From Hippasteria phrygiana (taxonomy: Eukaryota; Echinodermata; Asteroidea; Valvatida; Goniasteridae), in NCBI GenBank assembly GCA_037893225.1, contig JAZGUH010000022.1, forward strand, positions 1,426,001 to 1,490,000: a DNA stretch of 64,000 nucleotides, read 5' to 3'. The position numbers and the translations under genes were made by a program. Below are positions 47,101 to 54,297 of this stretch, piece by piece; position 1 is the first letter of the stretch; each line of letters opens with the position of its first letter. Below the pieces are notes generated by a model, which was not told where the DNA came from, did not search any database, and saw nothing but the letters and a program-made list of their open reading frames with translations.

Positions 47101-50100
47101 CTCCCATCCCGTCTCCTCCTGAATCTCATTCTTCCATTTTAATACGACAAAAAGTAACAAATTTGAAATATTTGGCGTGAGATTGGGTAATGTAAAAGGA
47201 ATCAGGGTGGAGTGTATCAGCTTCCTATATGCCAACACCAAGGTCACCCAATTACCTTGTATACCATACATCACTACACCTCAGCGCACCCCGTCCCAAT
47301 CCACTCAATAGCCCAGTCCATCCCCACCCCTACCCACTCACACAACCACACCATCACCCCACCCCAACCCCCTACCCAGCCGTCTACCCACCCCATCACC
47401 ATAGGTTCGTTTCTGCTTCACAAACTCGCCAAAAAGAGAAGTGTGGTTCTTACACACAAAAAACAGATATATTAAAGGTAGTATACATCATTTGCAAACC
47501 CCAAAAACAAAATTACTGAATTATTACGAAATACCTTACTAGACTGTAAGTAAAAAGCAGTCTCAAGCATCCTGTGAAATCATGGCACCTGGTGTACTGT
47601 TGTTTTCAAGAAAAGTGGAAATGTATATCTCTTTCCAACGATTGTCGAATGACAATCGTTGGAAATAGTACAGTTCCCCGACCTGATAATTCCCTGACGT
47701 CTACAAGTTGCTCCGTTTTGTCTAAAGTATGGTCAGGGAACCAGACTACTAAAACATTTGTTTTCCTCTCTACGCAGACTACGGCTTTTCCCAGAATCTA
47801 TGTACACACAACTTTAAACAGGTCAGTGTTACAGTATTTGCTAGCACGCTACAAAATACTAACCCCCCAAATCCATTTATTTCCGAAAATTACAGCAAGA
47901 GCAAATGGTGTATACTACCTTTAACTCGACGTTTCATTTATGCTCTGGCACTTCATCAGGAGAATATCAGAAACGACCAATGCATACTAAACGAAACGTC
48001 GAGTTTACACTCTGGTTCTTCTAAGAATCGAACTTCGTTACTTTAAATAGTCAGTGTGCAATTGGTTCCCTCCACTACACACATCCCCCTGCACATTGAA
48101 CTTTCCAGTAGAAGGTTACACGAAAAACGAGAGAGTTATTAGTGTTGGCAAATGTGCATTGTACATTTCCTTGGTTTTGTTTCTAGCCATCTTGCGTAGA
48201 TAGCACATTATAATGAATGATGAATGTAAATGACTAATAACTTACAGACGCGAACTGTAAAATTACAGGTTTCCTGCAGGGATGGCGTTTCATCGTTGGA
48301 TACCGTGCAAGTAACCACGGTGTCCCCTCCTTCAAATTTGTAGGTATCGGGATTCAGGTCACATGTAACACTAAACCCCGATGTTGCATTGGGTTTTGTC
48401 CACCGGTTTGGTATCCCCGAGACGAAAGCTACACCGGGGTCTGGTGCAACGACTATGGCACTGCCACAAGAGCCGAGATCGCTGAAACTCACTGTGGGAT
48501 AGTGAATAAAACGTCAACAGGTCCACGGTAATGATTTGCAAAACCTCCTAGCGAGAATTGAGCCCCAAATACATCACTTCTGATTCAATCTGACACCACC
48601 AAAAAACAAAATCAACACCTAGCCTATACTGGAGAGTTGAAAAGTTGATCGTAAATAAATTTAATTGTGTATGTATTCTTATGTATGCAAGGCTCCGATG
48701 GAAACCAGTTTTTAACTGTTTACGGCACACCCTGGGTAAAGAAATGTACTTTTTAAATTGATACCGTATAGGTCACTCATCCAGATCAGGTCGCGGGTTA
48801 CTGAGCATGGGAAATCTACCCCACAAATGGTAAAAAATGTCCCTGTACATGCTGTTACATGGTTTGTTGAGGATGTAATCGTGTTTTTAAGTTTTTGATC
48901 AACTCAACCCAAAAGAAAAAACATGATGGAATCTATCAATAAACTCTTATCCCAACGTACCGTTACCAATCGTCACGGTGAAAGAGCAAGACACATTTTG
49001 CCCTATCTCGGCACTATCTTCAGCTGAGCAGGTAACAGTCGTTGGACCTGGGCCAAACCCTTCGCTGGGGTCATCACACGTGACGTCTGGTGAGGACCCA
49101 ACGGAGTCCACAGCGACAGGCAATGGTAAAACGACAGCAGTGCTATCTGCTTCCACTATGTTATCTGGGCAGCCGTTGGGGAATGTGGGATCTGTACAAT
49201 GACGGAAAAGACAATTGCACAATATGGAAATGCTTATAGGCTTCATTATTAAGAGTGTTGTACATAGAATCCTGCTGGCGTTGGTCTTCAGTATATGTGT
49301 TCCTCAAATCAAAATATGAGTATATGGCAAGTGGTTCGCCATTTTTGGGTTCATATCGTTACTCTCTGAGCCGTGTGTCAAAGCATGGCTATGGCTTTTC
49401 CTTTGGCTTCGTCTCCAGCTATATATTCCCCTGCCTGAAACCTTAATAATACTTGAATAAAATTAAAAGATTCTGGCTATACAGCAAAAAGTTTCAATGA
49501 TATAAAGTTATGCAACGCCAAAGCAAGCCAAAGCCAAAGCCAGAAGTTACAGAAATGGGCCTGTAGGCTGTATACACACTATTCATTTCCCCGTGGCACA
49601 GGCGCACAGGGTTTCCACTTCAATGCAATAACATTGTGCATAATACTTGTCGGCGATAACGCAGTACCGGACAATTCCCAAATTAATGTATCACTGTAAC
49701 CAGGGAATTTACGCTTTTTATAAACAAGGTTTAAATGAATGAGTCTCAAAATAGTCCCTTTCTGTACCATACAGGGGAACGATGTGAGCTATTTCATCAG
49801 AGGTTTAGGTTGAAATAATTAATTGATTCGTTGATTAATTAATTAATTGATTCTTACTTTCTGTTGCAGTTGGGTCTAAATGTAATGGTTGCTGACCAAT
49901 TTGCGCCGCAAATTACACATTTTGGAGGATTGTAGGTGTCCTGTCCGGTTACCGATAGTAAGTTTATTGTGTATAGCTTCAGATAAGCTGAAAGATTCCA
50001 GCCAAAAGTCAGTATATCCAGATTCTTTTGGGCGGGGGGGGGGGGGGGAATAACGTCTGATCCGTCTGAAAACCGTCTTAAAACCACCATGATTTCTTTT

Positions 50101-53100
50101 TTGACACCTCAAATGCCGCCAGGGAAAAAGTTTTCCCCCTTGCCCCTCACTGGACACGCCACCGCATGTGTGTACTTTCATAAAAAATACGTTACAAAGT
50201 GTGCATATTGCAACCAACTTGTACCCATACTGCAGTAGGTGGCTGGGAGTGAGAGCACGCTGGCATGGGTTTTGTTGTTGTTGTTACGACAGCTCCATAT
50301 TTTATTTGGCTATTGCCTAACTGGGATGTCTATGGTTCACTACCACTACTTTCGGGCACTCCAGATAAAAAAATGTCTTGTTAATACGTTGTAGGAACAA
50401 CCACACCAACGCGAAAAATACACATCGGCTGACTTCGATATACTTACAGACTCGAACTGTGAAATCACAGGTTGATATCAGAGTTGATGAGTCAGGATCC
50501 TCTGCTGTGCATGTCACATTGGTTTCTTCTGGACCAAAGTTTGTGCCTCTTCCAGGTGTACAGGAAACAGGTGCATCCTCACCACCAGCTGCGGTAGCAT
50601 TCCGCTCGGGCCAGTTTACTCCAACAGCCTCGTTTCCCCCAGCGGCCGGTGCGGTATTGAAATCTTCAGTGCAGTCCGGGTTGGGGGAAAATGTCGGAGC
50701 TGCAAAAAAATTACGAAGAGTAATATTTGGACATCATTAAAACAAAGCAGAAAATAACCAAAACGGGTTTTCCGAATCACATGTCCTCTCAAAAATACAG
50801 GTATGATTGCGGGCCTATTTACCCTCTGTAGGGTTTCACATCATTACAATGTAGGTTGCTGATGCTATGACGTAAGACGCTAAGCTACTTATTTATGCAG
50901 GGGATTTTCCTCGGGAACCACAAGGTAGAAAAACAAGTACCAAGTGGTACCAAGTGGTACCAAGTACCTTGGCGGTGGCCCCCATTCCCCCATGATGCAC
51001 TGCGGTAAACTACGTAACGTCATCAATAGACCGTGTAAGTATCGCGCATAAAGGTCACGATTGAACTTCCGGGCACCTCCGAGCCGCTGGCTATAGGACT
51101 TTTACGTGTGGTTGATTTTGTTTTCTATAATCATTTGTTTTAACGAAGATCTGAACCATGAAACGGCCATAAATATGGATGATAAATTCAAAATAAATTT
51201 GACAATATATGAAAACATGCACGACTGTCTAAATTATTCAATAAAAGTAGTAAAAAATGTTTGACCTGAGCGTCAGGTTGCAACGTGATTGGTTCGTTGT
51301 TGACTACATGCGCACGCTGCGGTCGTAAGTAAACGTACAAACATGCGACGACCGCCTAAATACTGCATAATGGTCTACGCTATTAAGACTGGCGTGTGAA
51401 CCACCAGAACAATGGGGAATGACGTACGTATGACGTACTAGACTTTTTCGTTCTCCTTTTCCCTAATTTGATATATCGTTCACATTTTGTAAATTGAAAT
51501 GAAAAATAATATTTTGCTAAAAGTTTGTATCTACCTTTCAGTAAAAAGAATGGCGTCAAAACAAATTATTTCAAGAAAACTACTCGCTTTACATGTTGAA
51601 GCTCTTATTTGAGGTGCCTGGAAGTTCGGTTTCTCGTAAACTCTCGTACGTTCTCGGGGTCAACTTACACGCTCTATACTCTATACATAGGGTTATTCAA
51701 GCAGCCGAAGCTTGCCTATTTAAGCCTCTCTTTCAACCCAAAGACCAATAAGCAAATTAGTACTTTTCTACTCGAGATATGCTCAAATTTTGTGGGAATT
51801 TTAATTTGCTGATATTAATGATATTAATTTGCACAATGAAAGACAGAGCTCTGACCGTCACCCTCTGGTGCTTGTGGAATTTTTAATCATTCAAAATGAG
51901 CAATTTTTCTCTTTTGTATCATCTTAGGTGCCTAAAATACCAGATTGTATAGTTACACCCTAAAAACGGATTGGTTGATATAACTAATATTATTGGTTCA
52001 AACAACCAATTATTGGTTGATACGTGTCCAACCAATTCAATTGACTGGACAAGTATCAACCAATCCTTATTGGTTGTTTTCAACTAATCTGTTTTAAGAG
52101 TGTACCTTTTCGGTGGGACAGAACATTTTGTTTTGAGCGTTTAGGTCTAAGCGTCATAAGCTAGGTTGATAAAAGACCGATCTATTAAGCACCGCCCCTT
52201 GACCAATCACAACGAACATGGCACCAAAAAGTCCGACAAAAATGATGGACCTGCGGTGCGCGCGCTGTGATTCTTTAATGCTGCAATAAGGGGTGGTGCT
52301 AAATTGACCTATTGCCAACGTCTGTGGTTTTCACGACCCTTACTGCGTTTTAGCAGATGTCAGTTAATGAGAGACTGACTCTAAGATTGCTTACGGTCGC
52401 CAATGGTTACATCAAAAGAGCAATTGGCAACCAGGTTCCTGTCCTCGTCGGTTGCCGTGCACGCCACACTAATAAGGTTGGGGGCCGAGACGTCACTGGA
52501 ATTAGAGCACACAACTGTGGCCGCCTTTCCGCCAGAACCAACGGCAGTTGGGATAGGAAGATCCTCTGGTTCAGGCTGAATCATGGCAGACGGGCACGGT
52601 GTGAACTTCGGCACTGCAGGAAACAATCAACACTTCAGTTTTTTTTTTTTTTAAGTTTGTTAGACGCAATTGGACCTAGACGTATGCCTACTGTTGGAGG
52701 GCCTACCCAATTGCTACTGCCGCGCAAGCTCTACAACAAATAGTATTCTGGCCGTGCTCATGACTAGCAAAAAGAAGACGGGTACGGTATATCTGCTGTC
52801 ATCTGGGTCTCAAATTCTCCCATTGACTGCGTCATGATGCCTGTCGATACGCAGATGATACAGACTACCACGCCCCATGGTGGACCGCATATTGTCCATC
52901 CGCCTAGCAGAGTGATAGTTCCATTAAGAACTTAATATCGTTCTGATTCGCTACCCTGCTCAGCCGAACGAAATTACGTGGATTAAATGCGCTTAACTGT
53001 GACTATATACTCTTCATTCACATAACCTCTGACCAATTTCACTATAGGGATATAGAGCATGTGCAGGATGCAGCAATGAGTAGTGAGCATCGAAACATAA

Positions 53101-53917
53101 GGCCACCATGCATGAACATCGTACAGAAGTTTTTATCGCTCCGCATTATTTATGCAATACATTATTACATTACCATGCACAGTAACAACAAAATCAAAAC
53201 ACGTGTCTGAATATAATACAGGCGTACGATTCTTTTAAAGCAAAATAAACACACTTTAAAAGAAAAGATTTTCCATGCTACACGGCAAGCATTGGGAAGT
53301 ACATCGTTCTTGAAGTGACAAGGGGCCGCCGGACTACAATTTATGATACATTCATGTTCAGTTCGACCCCTCTCTCTCTCTCTTTACTGCTTCCCAAAGT
53401 TCATAACTTCCTCAGGTATACCGCATTAGACCGGTTTAGTGCCCTTCCGGGAACCGGTCTAAATGTGCACATTCCATTGTCCAGTTTGGGTTAAAGGGAA
53501 CAATTCCCCCAACGAACTATGGCCCGAGCCAGTTAAGATATACCGGTAGGTCATCTTCATTGTATATACTTTTTGTCCGAGTGTGTCGTGGAGTAGAGGC
53601 TATCGTATTGCACAGGTGTCAAAAATATGGGAGGGGGGGGGGGGGGGGGGGGGGGTGATACTTACGCACATGAACAGTGAAGATGCAATCGGCTTTTGAA
53701 GAGCTGTTTCTGGTATCAACTGCTGTGCATGTTACATCAGTTAAACCAGCCACAAATACAGTGGTAAAGCGCTCTTTGTCGCAAGTTACGGCCGCGGGTT
53801 TGCCACTACTGTCCGTAGCAAGCGGGATAACCCAGCCTATTCCAGAGGTTTGCGCCTGGCCATCTGCTGGCTGAGTGTATATGTCCTCGGCACATGGGGA
53901 TTTATCGAAAGTTGGTG
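26079..53917 (-). CDS. Gene B: multi-HYR/EGF/SEA-like single-pass membrane protein (5' end off window, 20 exons seen)
   Basis: Exons in transcript order (+ coordinates): 53666-53917, 52395-52613, 50448-50699, 48961-49191, 48246-48491, 41640-41873, 40742-40993, 38940-39182, 38423-38671, 37639-37875, 36402-36647, 35264-35371, 34646-34774, 33846-33884, 31514-31647, 31015-31085, 29369-29541, 27497-27683, 26905-27099, 26079-26121. The phases join without a break to give 1245 residues plus stop. Domains: eleven HYR, EGF, cbEGF, linker, SEA-like with a GSVV motif, Cys-rich/EGF, membrane helix, tail. It is the convergent paralogue of gene A, with equal exon phases from the HYR block to the stop. I infer a long adhesion-type surface protein, the HYR array acting as a stalk. 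5' exons must lie right of the window, beyond a >10-kb stretch without visible exons. Confidence 0.87.
26160..26223. repeat. CAT-rich microsatellite and poly(G) run
   Basis: (CAT)n-like stretch then about 20 G, in the last intron of gene B. Low complexity, no coding meaning. Confidence 0.7.
26905..27099 (-). CDS. Gene B exon: EGF end, membrane helix, basic stop-transfer
   Basis: 195 nt, phase 2-2; acceptor 'gttttgtag', donor 'gtaaac'. Reads CPPNTEGPKC, an acidic stalk, LNIPLIVGLSVGLGGAALL and on to VYKKSAGKNSVEG. If the donor is not used, the frame meets TAA at once and the tail ends GGR, with an AATAAA on the - strand near 26770 as a possible signal. Confidence 0.88.
27497..27683 (-). CDS. 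Gene B exon: membrane-proximal Cys-rich/EGF part 1
   Basis: 187 nt, phase 1 to phase 2; acceptor 'aattcag', donor 'gtaacc'. Contains EITEVCSNVDEEAITC, CILKCVSTCVSTPNYC and SNGGVCTQELGMDAVC. The EGF is completed by the next exon (S-E-C-PPNTEGPKC). Confidence 0.88.
27850..28024 (-). repeat. tRNA-derived SINE
   Basis: The - strand reads 'tgtcacggtgctcatttcc' (box A region) and box B 'gggttcgaatcccgcc', then a body ending 'gggttttgtcagac'. It lies in the gene B intron upstream of exon 27497-27683. Confidence 0.55.
28785..29232. mobile_element. 448-bp TIR element with tRNA-like insert
   Basis: About 75-bp inverted ends (accgctgcttataagcgagg and on to 'cgctataatcgtggcgg'). Between them, 28915-28993 has a box-A/box-B tRNA-like stretch followed by seven T. 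Confidence 0.65.
28915..28993 (+). repeat. tRNA-like pol III sequence
   Basis: 'ggtgacttagtggtaaag' and 'agttcgaacc' in the right spacing, then a T run that could end pol III transcripts. The cloverleaf is not complete. Confidence 0.4.
29369..29541 (-). CDS. Gene B exon: SEA-like domain part 3 with GSVV motif
   Basis: 173 nt, phase 2 to phase 1; acceptor 'tctcag', donor 'gtttgt'. Begins KGSVVIPHSVSYNYS, followed by a helix (FFDRSTLADALKNG), AVGSLQVEKDC and CVPIG. GSVV(V/I) is the known SEA autoproteolysis site, cut between Gly and Ser in mucin-type proteins. Whether it cleaves here is inference. Confidence 0.83.
30780..30917. mobile_element. 138-bp MITE
   Basis: Ends 'aacagacacattaattccg' and the inverse 'cgggattagtgcgtctgtt' pair over about 25 bp. 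Gene B intron between SEA-like parts 2 and 3. Confidence 0.6.
31015..31085 (-). CDS. Gene B exon: SEA-like domain part 2
   Basis: 71 nt, phase 0 to phase 2; acceptor 'attttag', donor 'gtaagt'. Reads VTSMYSQVSPSSFKAVTVNQ, with the Y-x(2)-x-SP-x-x-F pattern of SEA modules. One codon longer than in gene A. Confidence 0.78.
31108..31240. mobile_element. R6 element, copy 2
   Basis: 'caatcacaagt' near the left end and its inverse 'acttgtgattg' at the right. The middle 'attcctttgtcactcctcat' matches 9841-10031. It begins about 20 bp from the acceptor of exon 31015-31085. Confidence 0.6.
31240..31274. repeat. (TGGTC)n microsatellite
   Basis: About six tandem copies of ctggt after the R6 element. 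Confidence 0.85.
31514..31647 (-). CDS. Gene B exon: SEA-like domain part 1
   Basis: 134 nt, phase 1 to phase 0; acceptor 'aaatcag' (a second AG three bases on is also in phase), donor 'gtaagt'. Contains SEELEKKFHMVIAILTSSS, GCDP, MSFEC and LVRTFKEI, aligning with gene A 12188-12309. Confidence 0.82.
31761..31954. mobile_element. Foldback element R1, copy 2
   Basis: Its left arm is nearly identical to the arm of copy 1 (gagattgcgggtaacaccat), a 21-bp inverted repeat recurs at 31897-31917, and the same 3' piece ends it. Flanked by 11-bp direct repeats ttttaaggtgt at 31750-31760 and 31955-31965. The middle contains 'actcgacgtttcggacag'. Confidence 0.75.
32167..32204. repeat. 12-bp perfect hairpin
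   Basis: 'gttctatcaaac' and 'gtttgatagaac' separated by eight bases. Function unknown. Confidence 0.6.
32232..32310. mobile_element. 79-bp foldback element with 10-bp TSD
   Basis: Ends 'gactggttcccggtccc' and the inverse 'gggactgggaaccagtc'. Flanked by identical GGCTGTCATT at 32222-32231 and 32311-32320. A decayed relative is at about 9752-9806 (ctggtccctcc..ggatcgggag). Confidence 0.7.
32329..32469 (+). pseudogene. Short ORF, possible N-terminus of a transposon recombinase
   Basis: ATG in the good context 'aaaATGgcg'; 46 codons with MADGVSELRFVFLTDDEIFE and LVGVAKDTNEICSQT. The T-x-D-E-I...LV...A-x-N/D-T pattern recalls N-termini of Crypton/tyrosine-recombinase-derived proteins, but the match is from memory and weak. 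No continuation is seen. It may be spurious. Confidence 0.25.
32612..32730. mobile_element. 119-bp palindromic MITE
   Basis: Arms of about 57 bp ('gtgcaatggtaagaataatt' ... inverted) with a 'gcttcg' centre. Few mismatches, so probably recent. Confidence 0.75.
33846..33884 (-). CDS. Gene B exon: 39-nt linker
   Basis: Phase 1-1 micro-exon; acceptor 'attgcag', donor 'gtagct'. Encodes YIAAEYPDIIVT. It sits where gene A has its 51-nt linker and shares EYPDI with it. Without it the SEA-like exon would still be in phase, so the paralogue match is the main support. Confidence 0.7.
34123..34475. repeat. Dispersed repeat R2, copy 2, with inverted end
   Basis: 34123-34275 matches copy 1 directly. The last ~65 bp of copy 1 (gctatgcgtccctcgggtgt..) reappears here at about 34410-34480 in the opposite orientation. 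Lies in the gene B intron between linker and cbEGF exons. Confidence 0.65.
34646..34774 (-). CDS. Gene B exon: calcium-binding-type EGF
   Basis: Phase 1-1, 129 nt; acceptor 'tcaacag', donor 'gtaaga'. Reads DLDECETSNPCLANAIC, then FYDCECKEGFNGDGVYSC. The D-x-D-E-C start marks a cbEGF, although the usual Asn-x(4)-Tyr site has become PPEFYDC. Confidence 0.9.
35264..35371 (-). CDS. Gene B exon: EGF-like module
   Basis: Phase 1-1, 108 nt; acceptor 'atggcag', donor 'gtaagc'. Reads APCIPDCLDNSTCTLQEDG, then CVCNKGFSGSPC. Six cysteines with the G-F-x-G-x-x-C ending. Confidence 0.88.
35743..35905 (+). repeat. Dispersed repeat R13, copy 1
   Basis: Starts with the hairpin 'agggagacattttagtgtctccct', then 'gatggtccaaaa' and 'atatttgggttagg'. 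The same order recurs at 55086-55250. Confidence 0.7.
36402..36647 (-). CDS. Gene B exon: HYR module 11 (last)
   Basis: Phase 1-1, 246 nt; acceptor 'gctgacag', donor 'gtaagt'. Shows PPEPVCPSSTNL, FSWTVDVTDD, VLCVPPSDSLFKSGTTDVVC and NTCTFSVTVT. It joins directly to the EGF exon. Confidence 0.92.
36994..37243. mobile_element. 250-bp hAT-type MITE with perfect 8-bp TSD
   Basis: Ends CAGTGGCGTAGC and GCTACGCCGCTG. Flanked by identical TCTAGCAA at 36986-36993 and 37244-37251. Inside are long G and C runs, which create false Gly- or Pro-rich frames. Confidence 0.85.
37639..37875 (-). CDS. Gene B exon: HYR module 10
   Basis: Phase 1-1, 237 nt; acceptor 'tccttcag', donor 'gtacgt'. Shows APTFNVSCPADIVV, PDWAQPKG, VNCNYEVGSQL, NELSCTATD and NCSFTVTI. 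Four cysteines and Trp. A 250-bp hAT-type MITE lies in the intron after it. Confidence 0.92.
38423..38671 (-). CDS. Gene B exon: HYR module 9
   Basis: Phase 1-1, 249 nt; acceptor 'catgcag', donor 'gtgagt'. Shows APTFDAVPCHTDV, VAWDDPTATD, VTCLPTSGSDFVSGKTEVEC and STCRFNVFV. Four cysteines and Trp; a very typical HYR. Confidence 0.92.
38940..39182 (-). CDS. Gene B exon: HYR module 8
   Basis: Phase 1-1, 243 nt; acceptor 'tttcacag'. Two in-phase donors: 'gtaggt' (used) and 'gtgaag', two codons earlier. Shows IITCPDDVVAAPNV, VTCVPDVGSEF, TNVTCNATDS and ATCTFLVTV; Trp in the third loop (TGNWATC). Confidence 0.87.
39264..39324. repeat. Hairpin in a gene B intron
   Basis: 'aatgtcagattatgta' and its inverse separated by about 26 bases, between HYR exons 7 and 8. 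Confidence 0.5.
40047..40629. mobile_element. Compound hAT-like element with G/C runs
   Basis: Outer ends GGGCGGATCAAGG and CTTGATCCGCCC are inverted repeats. The inside has three separate G or C runs, suggesting nested or fused MITEs. No intact target duplication. Confidence 0.5.
40742..40993 (-). CDS. Gene B exon: HYR module 7, lacking two cysteines
   Basis: Phase 1-1, 252 nt; acceptor 'ttttcag', donor 'gtgagt'. The frame keeps VTWIPPTAS, VTCTPEPESTFRPGESDAEC and ends INKFKVRV. The first cysteine (normally before P-x-D-I) is replaced in PAMQVNTLVED, and the fourth is replaced in AINKF. The other ten HYR exons keep all four. Confidence 0.87.
41640..41873 (-). CDS. Gene B exon: HYR module 6
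   Basis: Phase 1-1, 234 nt; acceptor 'cttttgcag', donor 'gtgagt'. The frame has no Met and is easy to miss. It reads VPKFVDGCPQNI, IAFLHPTAID, VTCDSPSGTRFSGEETDVEC and ATCKFKVSV. Four cysteines; Trp replaced by Phe-Leu. Confidence 0.88.
42560..42890 (+). pseudogene. LINE reverse transcriptase, N-terminal fragment
   Basis: Reads SGFRPLHSTESTL, FIDLSKAFDCVDHVILLGKL and WFKSYLGGRSQSV: RT fingers and the first catalytic Asp (F-I-D-L-S-K-A-F-D). The reading frame is interrupted after the twelve bases gcccatagacat by foreign sequence. Residues before the SGFR motif do not look like RT. Confidence 0.8.
43532..43648. mobile_element. 117-bp MITE with CRE-like ends (R5, copy 2)
   Basis: Nearly the same sequence as 22271-22388, including both TGACGT(C/A) sites and 'catgcagttaagaatgtatt'. 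It sits within the larger 42891-45755 insertion. A more diverged, interrupted relative spans about 28522-28765. Confidence 0.75.
43933..45313. mobile_element. TIR element with CAGGCGCGGATC ends
   Basis: CAGGCGCGGATC at the left and GATCCGCGCCTG at the right are exact inverses, each next to a G or C run as in the hAT-type MITEs. Contains the 44-kb tandem repeats. No target duplication is clear. Confidence 0.55.
43982..44610 (+). repeat. Three imperfect tandem units of about 220-260 bp
   Basis: Each unit starts near 'caaaacggataaatgcgagcg' (43982, 44241, 44460) and contains 'gccattattt' and 'gccatgtcatg..tacaaaaatct'. The third unit is cut short. Confidence 0.65.
45756..46686 (+). pseudogene. 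LINE reverse transcriptase, C-terminal fragment
   Basis: Begins at the second copy of gcccatagacat, then GVPQGSILGPLLFIVY, the active-site YADD (45865-45876), NKLALNANKTKCMLIGS, CKCLGV and the thumb region to a stop at 46686. The frame is open for 310 codons, so the copy was intact until fairly recently. Without the first Asp in the same polypeptide it is inactive. Confidence 0.85.
47270..47405. repeat. C/A-rich low-complexity tract
   Basis: Dominated by ccca/ccac words; open in several frames only because it lacks T and G. Confidence 0.6.
47470..47922 (-). mobile_element. Repeat R4, copy 2, with terminal inverted repeats
   Basis: 'aaaggtagtatacatcattt' at the left end is inverted at the right end (gcaaatggtgtatactacct). 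A 15-bp perfect hairpin (ccaacgattgtcga..) lies near 47636. The part from 47640 matches 21890-22135 on the opposite strand. Confidence 0.65.
47923..48005 (-). repeat. Inverted GAAACGTCGAGTT motif with CTGATGA core
   Basis: 'aactcgacgtttc' (47923-47935) and its exact inverse (47993-48005) flank, on the - strand, CCTGATGAAG and GTGC..GCAT. The CTGATGA...GAAAC order resembles a hammerhead ribozyme core, but the bases between do not give a stem that abuts GAAA. A related motif is in R1 copy 2 (31849-31895). Confidence 0.4.
48246..48491 (-). CDS. Gene B exon: HYR module 5
   Basis: Phase 1-1, 246 nt; acceptor 'tcccacag', donor 'gtaagt'. Shows LGSCGSAIVV, NRWTKPNAT, VTCDLNPDTYKFEGGDTVVTC and ETCNFTVRV. 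Four cysteines. A 6.4-kb repeat-filled intron follows in the transcript. Confidence 0.88.
48620..48752 (+). repeat. LINE 3'-UTR fragment
   Basis: Shares 'ggagagttgaaaagtt', 'atggaaaccagtttt' and 'cacaccctgggtaaa' with the 3' UTR at 46835-47000. A heavily 5'-truncated insertion. Confidence 0.75.
48961..49191 (-). CDS. Gene B exon: HYR module 4
   Basis: Phase 1-1, 231 nt; acceptor 'gtacag'. Two in-phase donors exist: 'gtacgt' (used here) and 'gtaacg', two codons earlier. Shows TFPNGCPDNI, VTCDDPSEGFGPGPTTVTC and SCSFTVTI. Four cysteines; the Trp is replaced. Confidence 0.87.
50010..50164 (-). mobile_element. hAT-type MITE related to 5027-5190
   Basis: Starts CAGTATATCCAG and ends GGACACGCCACCG. 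On the - strand 'cggcatttgaggtgtc' and 'ggttttaagacggtt' match the 5-kb MITE. Target duplication not preserved. Confidence 0.65.
50448..50699 (-). CDS. Gene B exon: HYR module 3
   Basis: Phase 1-1, 252 nt; acceptor 'tttttgcag', donor 'gtaagt'. Shows APTFSPNPDC, VNWPERNAT, VSCTPGRGTNFGPEETNVTC and STCDFTVRV. Four cysteines; two N-x-T sequons. Confidence 0.9.
50700..51953. other. Gene B intron without recognised features
   Basis: Only a short tandem 'accaagtggt' repeat near 50937-50968 is seen. No exon-like frame with HYR motifs. Confidence 0.5.
51954..52104. mobile_element. 151-bp palindromic MITE
   Basis: Ends 'tacaccctaaaaacggattgg' and 'ctgttttaagagtgta' pair. The inside repeats 'ttggttgat' and 'atcaaccaat'. 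Confidence 0.65.
52395..52613 (-). CDS. Gene B exon: HYR module 2
   Basis: Phase 1-1, 219 nt; acceptor 'tcctgcag', donor 'gtaagc'. Shows VPKFTPCPSAM, TVVCSNSSDV, SVACTATDED and NCSFDVTIGD. Four cysteines; the shortest HYR of the array, without the central Trp. The usual end after VTI-G has no GT, so the donor moves two codons downstream. Confidence 0.85.
53628..53656. repeat. Poly(G) run next to a gene B donor
   Basis: About 25 G, ending roughly ten bases from the splice donor of exon 53666-53917. A G run this close could influence splicing, but this is inference. Confidence 0.7.
53666..53917 (-). CDS. Gene B exon: HYR module 1 (first in window)
   Basis: Phase 1-1, 252 nt; acceptor 'ctcttcag', donor 'gtaagt'. 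Shows APTFDKSPCAED, IGWVIP, VTCDKERFTT, LTDVTCTAVD and ADCIFTVHV. Four cysteines and Trp present. A poly(G) run starts just beyond its donor. Confidence 0.9.
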
Positions 53918-54297
53918 CTGAAGAGAAAACAAAATTAAAAATATCAGCTGAAGTGTGGTCTTATACAGCCACTACCCCACATTACTCGGGTCTCCGCTGA
54001 ACACGGTCATTCTTGATGTCCATGGAATGTGATTGAGTCTTTTCATGGTTGAAGAATAGATACAACTCGAGGAACAATATTGAAAATACTTTAGCAAAAT
54101 TGGAAATCAGCATTTTTGCTTTTTGTATGTGTTAATTAAAGACGTTTATTGAACAAGCATGCATTATTGGTTGTAAACATAAATCTATGTAGTTAATTGA
54201 GTAACATTAAATTAAGATCAACATATTCAAGTCTTTTTCTTGTTCTTTTCGATTTTGCTTAATTTTCATTTCCATTATTTACCTATATACATAGTAT

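Noticed and set aside
47212..47519. Two overlapping Pro/His-rich ORFs
   Set aside because: C/A-rich low-complexity DNA with no stop codons by composition.
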